The notes beneath the pieces were generated by a model, which did not search any database, was not told the DNA's origin, and saw only the letters and a program-made list of their open reading frames with translations. Both the position numbers and the translations under genes were made by a program. Shown here piece after piece: positions 41,815-46,711 of a stretch of 46,711 nt of DNA. The first letter of the stretch is position 1; every line of letters begins with the position of its first letter. Origin of the DNA: Candidatus Villigracilis propinquus (GTDB lineage: Bacteria; Chloroflexota; Anaerolineae; Anaerolineales; Villigracilaceae); the NCBI GenBank assembly GCA_016714565.1, contig JADKDM010000030.1, positions 1-46,711 of the forward strand. The letters are read 5' to 3'.

Positions 41815-42219
41815 CTACCACTTCGGTTCTTCTGTTAATTGATAGACCGTGCCGCAGAAGGGACATTCCACCGTGGGCGCGCCCGCGATCATTTTGACAT
41901 TATCCGCTTTCAAATTGCCGCCGCACGAATTGCATTTCAACTGTTCCACTTTGGTTTGGGATGGAAGGTCGATCTTATAAGTGACATTATCCCCCACGCC
42001 TCCCGCTGGACCTTTGGCCTGTCCCCGCACAATGAGCAGGATTCCGCCACCGAGAAATATCGCCCCTACCAGGGCAAAGCCAATGCCAAACCCAAACCAC
42101 GAAGCATTAGCAGTTGAATATGTAGAGCCGACGATATTCAGGATTCCATATCCCAACAGACAGATACCGATCAAAAGTAATATCCCCGCTCCAATGTATA
42201 AAAAGGTTTTATTGCCCAT
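41815..42219 (-). CDS. Two-helix membrane protein with a C-terminal zinc ribbon
   Basis: The 134-residue protein has two membrane helices (about 7-28 and 42-65) and a C-terminal zinc ribbon, LKCNSCGGNLKADN and VECPFCGTVYQL (two CxxC pairs, about 97-122). It is the most upstream gene of the presumed operon. A small cytoplasmic zinc ribbon next to the membrane suggests a protein-protein or metal site. No family was recognised. Confidence 0.72.
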   Translation of the reverse strand: MGNKTFLYIGAGILLLIGICLLGYGILNIVGSTYSTANASWFGFGIGFALVGAIFLGGGILLIVRGQAKGPAGGVGDNVTYKIDLPSQTKVEQLKCNSCGGNLKADNVKMIAGAPTVECPFCGTVYQLTEEPKW

Positions 42220-42340
42220 GTTTGATGAGACTCCTTCTATTTATACGAAAAGTGTAGCAGTTTCGTCTCATTCGGACAATTGACATTTATCCTTATATTT
42301 CGCCCATCATTGTCCAGTTCCAAAGACCTGACAGGCTTTC

Positions 42341-43549
42341 CTATTGAGCAGGGGTTTGCGAAAACCCGTCAGGCCTGCTCGGCAGGTTTACCCGCAGCGC
42401 AGTGAAGAAGTTGATAATGGCAATTCCCATGCCGAGCAGAAAAACATACTGAAAGCCAAACGCATTCCAAATGATCCCACCCACGAGAGCAGCAGTGATC
42501 GAGAAGACATGGTCAATCGTCACAGCAGCAGTCAACGCGGGCTGAATGTGGTCAGGCTGGATGGCGATCTTCTTCATATAAGTTGCGCGCGCCATGCCTA
42601 CCGAGAAAATCATCTGGTCGACCAGGAAGCAAACACAAACCACCAGAAAAGCGGTGTTCTCAGAGAAAACGAATTTGGCAAATCCATACCCAATGCAGAC
42701 AAAGACGAGAATGACCGCTTCCGAAGCCAGCACCACCCGCTCGCCGAATTTATCAATGGCCCAGCCAAGCAAAGGCTGAAAGAGGATCCCGATCACGCCG
42801 CCGATGGTGAAGAGCGTCGCCATGATCTGGGTCGGCTGCTTCAATATACTTACCAGCACCCAGGGTGCAAATGTGACGAAGAGCTGCTTGCGCGCGCCAG
42901 ACAACACATTCAGAATGTAAAACAAACGGTATTCCTCGTGCAGCTGCAAGAATTTACGCCTTTCCACAACCGGTTCGGGCGTCATCATATACAACAAGAT
43001 CGCGGCAACAAGCAACAGCGCAGCAGCGATTGCAAAGGTAACTTGGAAAGTAAACCCGAGATATTTGAATCCCAGCACCACACTAAAACTTCCCAAAATA
43101 GCGGCCAGGTTGCGGATGGAGTTGATCTGCCCCAAACGGCGGCCATCCTGCCCCTCTTGCGCCAGTTCCATGCCAATGGTGGAAGCGAGCGGCATGAAGA
43201 GGTGATTGCCCAAGCTATAGATGAAAAGCCAGACAAGCATCACCCCATAGCTGGAGGATGCGAACCCGATCATCACAGCACCGACCGCGCCAAAGACCAT
43301 TGCCACCACACTTAAGCGTCGTGAGCAGAAGAACCACAACAACGCCGAGACGAAGACCACCGAGAAGCCAGGCAGTTCGCGTGGAAATTCCAAAAAGGAA
43401 CGCTGGAAACCCGTCAACGCAAATTTATCGTTGAGAAAATTGTTGAAGGTGGCATCAAACATGCTGAACGCCATGCCAAGCGCCAATGCGGCGGTGGCAA
43501 AGAGAATAAGTTCACGGGATGATCGTTTGAGTCGGGAAAGGAAATTCAT
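42341..43549 (-). CDS. Major facilitator superfamily transporter
   Basis: The 402-residue protein has about twelve membrane helices in the MFS pattern. It begins SRELILFATAALALGMAFSMF, with a basic loop between helices 2 and 3 (FFCSRRLSVVAMV). A second-half repeat contains QPLLGWAIDKFGERVVL, the MFS-like motif after helix 8. The ATG at 43549 is preferred. The longer frame adds residues with no hydrophobic pattern. The substrate cannot be predicted. Confidence 0.8.
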   Translation of the reverse strand: MNFLSRLKRSSRELILFATAALALGMAFSMFDATFNNFLNDKFALTGFQRSFLEFPRELPGFSVVFVSALLWFFCSRRLSVVAMVFGAVGAVMIGFASSSYGVMLVWLFIYSLGNHLFMPLASTIGMELAQEGQDGRRLGQINSIRNLAAILGSFSVVLGFKYLGFTFQVTFAIAAALLLVAAILLYMMTPEPVVERRKFLQLHEEYRLFYILNVLSGARKQLFVTFAPWVLVSILKQPTQIMATLFTIGGVIGILFQPLLGWAIDKFGERVVLASEAVILVFVCIGYGFAKFVFSENTAFLVVCVCFLVDQMIFSVGMARATYMKKIAIQPDHIQPALTAAVTIDHVFSITAALVGGIIWNAFGFQYVFLLGMGIAIINFFTALRVNLPSRPDGFSQTPAQ

Positions 43550-43682
43550 TGAAAACCTTGATGTAAGGGAATGGAAATATTCTAGCATGAGGGCATCATA
43601 AATAATGGGGACATTGCTCATCGAATAGCGCGTCACATGTCCTACATCCAAACTCTAGCCTGCATTTATACTTGAGCAGGAT

Positions 43683-44468
43683 ATGAATAAAACCTCAGGC
43701 TTCGCACTTTCCCTTTTAGCAGCCATCCTGATCTCAGCAGTGACGATCACCGTTTTTCTGGCATTGACCCCACACACCTGGCAACGTTGGGAACCCGCCA
43801 CTTGCATAAAGACAGGCTGCTTTTGCGAAGCCGCCAACACGCAAAGCCCCATTCGGCAGGCGGCGAATACCTATTCATCCCTGGGGTTTGTTTTCAGCGG
43901 GATGTTCATCGTCGCTTCCGCACGCAAGGGGAATCGTTTTTCAGTCGGCTATTCCATCCTGATGGGACTCGCCAGCATCATCGTCGGCGTTGGCAGCGCG
44001 TTCTACCACGCCTCGTTGACTTTCATCGGCCAGTTCTTTGATGTCTTTGGGATGTTCCTGCTCGCAGCGTTTATGCTGGTCTACGCCTTCGAGCGGATCT
44101 GGAAGCTGCGCATCAGCACGACCCTTGGGCTGTTTCTAACCCTCAACATTTTCCTTAGCTGGTTACAGATCGCCATCCCCGACACGCGCCGATACGCCTT
44201 TGCCATCGTGCTGATCATTGCGCTGGTCTTTGAGTATTATTTCCGAGTGAAGGATAAACCGCAGATCAACGTGCGGTTATTGCAAATTGGCATCGGTCTG
44301 CTGGCTGGCGCATATATAATATGGATATTGGACAACACGCGCATTGTCTGCTTTGAAAACAGTCTCCTGCAGGGACATGCCATCTGGCACATTCTAGGCG
44401 CGGTGTCTGTCGTATTTTTGCATCAGTATTATTTGAGTGAAGGAACTGCATTTATGGGACGCAGATAA
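43683..44468 (+). CDS. Ceramidase-family (PF05875-like) integral membrane hydrolase
   Basis: The 261-residue protein has seven hydrophobic helices, as in alkaline ceramidases and the adiponectin-receptor-related CREST group. The conserved residues are in NTYSSLGFVFSGM (Ser), GVGSAFYHASLTF (His), GQFFDVFGM (Asp) and LLQGHAIWHILGA (two His), which bind zinc. Such enzymes cleave amide bonds in lipids. A bacterial substrate could be a ceramide-like or other lipid amide. Its final residues and stop codon fall in a decamer repeat. Confidence 0.78.
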   Translation: MNKTSGFALSLLAAILISAVTITVFLALTPHTWQRWEPATCIKTGCFCEAANTQSPIRQAANTYSSLGFVFSGMFIVASARKGNRFSVGYSILMGLASIIVGVGSAFYHASLTFIGQFFDVFGMFLLAAFMLVYAFERIWKLRISTTLGLFLTLNIFLSWLQIAIPDTRRYAFAIVLIIALVFEYYFRVKDKPQINVRLLQIGIGLLAGAYIIWILDNTRIVCFENSLLQGHAIWHILGAVSVVFLHQYYLSEGTAFMGRR

Positions 44469-44489
44469 ACGCTGATTGCGCTGATGTTT
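44457..44489. repeat. Decamer-period repeat at the end of the ceramidase gene
   Basis: GGACGCAGATAAACGCTGATTGCGCTGATG is built of 10-base units around ACGCTGATT. It supplies the stop codon of the ceramidase gene. Confidence 0.6.
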
Positions 44490-44504
44490 TGATTTGGAGG
44501 AATT

Positions 44505-44939
44505 TTGGATAAAAAGCTTGTTTATAGCGCTGGGCTTTATAAACATTCCGACTTAACGGAACAAATCATTGGCGCGTTTTATACTGTATATTCTGCACTA
44601 GGATATGGGTTTCTCGAAAAAATTTACACCAAGGCTCTCATGATCGAGTTGAGGCAACGCGGCATGAAAGTTGATAATGAATCCCCGATTAACGTGTATT
44701 ATTTGGGGCAACAGGTCGGGGAATATTATGCGGATTTAATCGTGAATGACTTGGTTATTCTGGAAATCAAAGCAGTAAAGAATTTAGTAGACGAGCATGA
44801 AGCACAGTTGTTAAATTACCTGAAAGCAACTCCTTACGAAGTCGGTCTGTTATTGAATTTTGGGCCGAAGCCCGAAACAAAAAGACGATCTTTCGACAAC
44901 ACACGCAAGGAATGGTGGGTTGCTCAGAACAAAACATAA
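44505..44939 (+). CDS. GxxExxY-family protein
   Basis: The 144-residue protein has the signature GYGFLEKIY and, later, NVYYLGQQVGEYYADLIVNDLVILEIKAV, which resembles a PD-(D/E)xK nuclease core. The family is common, small and of unknown function. The start is a TTG at 44505 with GGAGGA upstream. It is flanked on both sides by decamer repeats (44457-44489 and 44948-45019), so it may have moved with them. Confidence 0.8.
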   Translation: MDKKLVYSAGLYKHSDLTEQIIGAFYTVYSALGYGFLEKIYTKALMIELRQRGMKVDNESPINVYYLGQQVGEYYADLIVNDLVILEIKAVKNLVDEHEAQLLNYLKATPYEVGLLLNFGPKPETKRRSFDNTRKEWWVAQNKT

Positions 44940-44947
44940 AACCATTG

Positions 44948-45019
44948 GGACGCAGAAGAACGCAGACAAACGCAGATTTTTCTTTTTTTGTCAGCGAAAA
45001 TCAGCGTTCATCAGCGTCC
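44948..45019. repeat. Decamer-period palindromic repeat upstream of the mutase gene
   Basis: The left half has GGACGCAGAA, GAACGCAGAC and AAACGCAGAT; the right half has GTCAGCGAAAA, TCAGCGTTCA and TCAGCGTCC. The halves form an inverted repeat with scattered A/T mismatches. It lies 28 bases before the mutase start. Confidence 0.65.
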
Positions 45020-45047
45020 AAAATCTCTTAACATAAGGCAAAAAACC

Positions 45048-46711
45048 ATGACAATCAACGATCAATACAACAAATGGAAAGAAAACACGCTCAAGAAGTC
45101 TTTGGAAAAATTCAAAGAGAGGAAAGAGCGCTTCGAGACTTCAGCAGGTGTCGAGGTCCCGCGTCTGGCTTGTTTTCGATGGGGTCTCGATACGCCCCGC
45201 GAAGAAAGTGCGGGGCTACTCGACCACCAGAGTTATCTTGATAAATTAGGCTTCCCCGGAGAATATCCCTACACCCGCGGAGTGCAGCCGACGATGTATC
45301 GTTCGCGCTTTTGGACGATGCGTCAGTATGCGGGCTTCTCGACAGCGGAAGAATCCAATAAGCGCTATCGCTATTTGCTCGCGCAAGGCCAAACGGGGCT
45401 GAGTGTCGCTTTCGACCTCCCAACTCAAATTGGGTATGATGCGGATGATCCGATCGCGCAGGGAGAGGTCGGGAAGGTGGGCGTGTCCATTTCTTCCATC
45501 CACGACATGATGCAGTTGTACGATCAGATCCCGCTGGACAAAGTTTCCACATCGATGACCATCAACGCGCCCGCGGGCGTTTTGCTGGCGATGTACATTG
45601 CGGTGGCGAAGCGCCAGGGTGCGGACATGCACCAGCTGCGCGGCACGATCCAGAATGACATCCTCAAAGAGTACGTGGCGCGTGGGACGTACATCTTCCC
45701 CCCTGCTCCGTCCATGCGGCTCATCACCGATATCTTTTCATTCTGCGCAAAAGAAGTTCCGTATTGGAACACGATCTCGATCTCGGGCTATCACATCCGC
45801 GAGGCAGGCTCCACCGCCGTGCAGGAAGTGGCGTTCACGCTGGCGGACGGCATTGCCTATGTGGAAGCCGCGCTCAAAGCTGGCTTGGACGTGGACGCCT
45901 TCGCGGGTCAGCTTTCGTTCTTCTTCAACGCGCACAACAACCTGCTCGAAGAAGTTGCCAAGTTCCGCGCCGCGCGCCGCATGTGGGCAAGGATCATGCG
46001 CGAACGATTCAAAGCCAAGAAGCCGTCCAGTTGGCAATTGCGTTTCCACACACAGACCGCAGGCTCCACGCTCACCGCGCAGCAGCCTGAGAATAACGTG
46101 GTGCGTGTGACTCTCCAGGCTCTTTCCGCCGTCCTCGGCGGGACACAAAGTTTGCACACCAATTCAATGGATGAGGCGTTGTGGCTCCCCACGGAGAAAT
46201 CTGTCCGCGTGGCGCTGCGTACCCAGCAGATCATCGCCTACGAATCAGGCGTCGCGGACTCGATCGATCCGCTGGCGGGTTCGTACCTGATCGAACACCT
46301 GACCGACGAGATCGAAAAAGGCGCGCTCGACTACATCGCCAAAATTGACGAGATGGGCGGCGCACTGCAATCCATTGAACGCGGATATATGCAAAACGAA
46401 ATCCAAAACGCCGCCTACGCCGCGCAGCAGGAGATCGAACGCAAAGAGCAGATCGTGGTGGGCGTCAATCAATTCAACGTTGACGAGGTTCTCACGTTGG
46501 AACGTTTGCAGGTTGACCCGTCCATTGAGTTGGGACAGCGCGAGAAGTTGAAGAAATTGCGGGAAGCGAGAAATAAGGAACGAGTTGACGAGTTACTTAG
46601 GGAAATTGGTGGATGCGGCCAAAGGCACAGACAATTTGATGCCGCTGTTCATTGAGTGCGTGGAGAATGACATCACGCTCGGCGAGATCTGCAATACGCT
46701 GAGAGGCGTGT
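45048..46711 (+). CDS. Acyl-CoA mutase large subunit (methylmalonyl-CoA mutase-like), 3' truncated and frameshifted
   Basis: The enzyme isomerises acyl-CoA esters with coenzyme B12. The visible 555 residues match the alpha-only catalytic barrel of methylmalonyl-CoA mutase. Motifs are LGFPGEYPYTRGVQPTMYR, LLAQGQTGLSVAFDLPTQIG, MTINAPAGVLLAMYIAVAKRQG and GTQSLHTNSMDEALWLP. The B12-binding domain is not part of this chain and would be a separate subunit. Near 46600 a one-base change ends the main frame, and the correct frame (VDAAKGTDNLMPLF and on) continues to the window edge. A REP-like element (45183-45229) is translated in frame at residues 46-61. The ATG at 45048 is chosen; earlier codons lie in repeat DNA. 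Confidence 0.88.
45183..45229. repeat. REP-like palindromic element, copy 3, inside the mutase gene
   Basis: The 47-base element begins GGTCTCGATACGCCCCGC and ends GCTACTCGACCACCA. It encodes GLDTPREESAGLLDHQ in the mutase, where relatives have a short linker before the LGFPGEYP segment. Confidence 0.82.

Noticed and set aside
42344..43315. Long plus-strand open frame opposite the MFS transporter
   Set aside because: The minus strand encodes a well-formed transporter. The plus-strand product is a His/Asp-rich shadow with no domain.

Overview
The window looks like part of a chromosome from a filamentous Chloroflexota bacterium, most likely class Anaerolineae. This is inferred from the gene mix, not from a marker gene: Thr/Pro-rich secreted tails, lipoproteins with short TPTP-type linkers, an NrfH/NrfA pair, several M42 peptidases, an alpha-only acyl-CoA mutase, a serine T-box and leaderless-type promoters. 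Most genes are housekeeping or respiratory. No phage, transposase, CRISPR array or rRNA was seen. Single-base frameshifts in conserved genes (a histidine kinase, priA, an M42 peptidase and the mutase), plus two poly-G runs, suggest an imperfect metagenome or long-read assembly. The defects are densest at the left edge.

Region by region. Positions 1-5.3 kb carry a broken sensor histidine kinase, a membrane-anchored SUMF1-fold protein and a large membrane Fe-S oxidoreductase. Positions 5.3-9.8 kb carry an STAS-like protein, a MEMO-family protein and priA, which is interrupted by three heptanucleotide repeat blocks. Positions 9.8-18.6 kb are a c-type cytochrome and metal region. It holds a di-heme peroxidase fused to a beta-helix, a small cytochrome c lipoprotein, a Crp/Fnr regulator, nrfHA with a Crp/Fnr-like site, a PCuAC copper chaperone, and a DeoR-type HTH fused to a NosL-like domain. 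Positions 18.7-23.1 kb carry a GT2 glycosyltransferase, sbcC and a Thr/Pro-rich surface protein. Positions 23.1-27.6 kb hold three M42 aminopeptidases around an S51-type peptidase. Positions 27.7-30.6 kb carry two small membrane proteins, serS under a complete T-box leader, and tRNA-Glu(UUC). Positions 30.6-35.6 kb carry signal peptidase I, a methyltransferase, a dual-specificity phosphatase and twin HExxH secreted proteins.

The most unusual unit is a minus-strand operon at 35.7-42.2 kb. It encodes a zinc-ribbon membrane protein, a DUF2207-like membrane protein ending in a Cys-Ala repeat tail, a PqqD-like/radical SAM/SPASM enzyme, a lone PAS protein, a DUF155-like membrane protein, a second PqqD-like/radical SAM homologue that has lost every cluster cysteine, and a small membrane protein. 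My working model is a peptide- or protein-tail maturation system with an active and a pseudo-enzyme pair; this is inference. The right end has an MFS transporter, a ceramidase-family protein, a GxxExxY protein and the acyl-CoA mutase.

Three kinds of short repeat run through the whole window. The first is heptanucleotide-period tracts, found at about nine places, each with its own motif and often palindromic. The second is decamer-period palindromes. The third is a 47-48 bp palindromic REP-like element in three copies, one of which is translated in frame inside the mutase.
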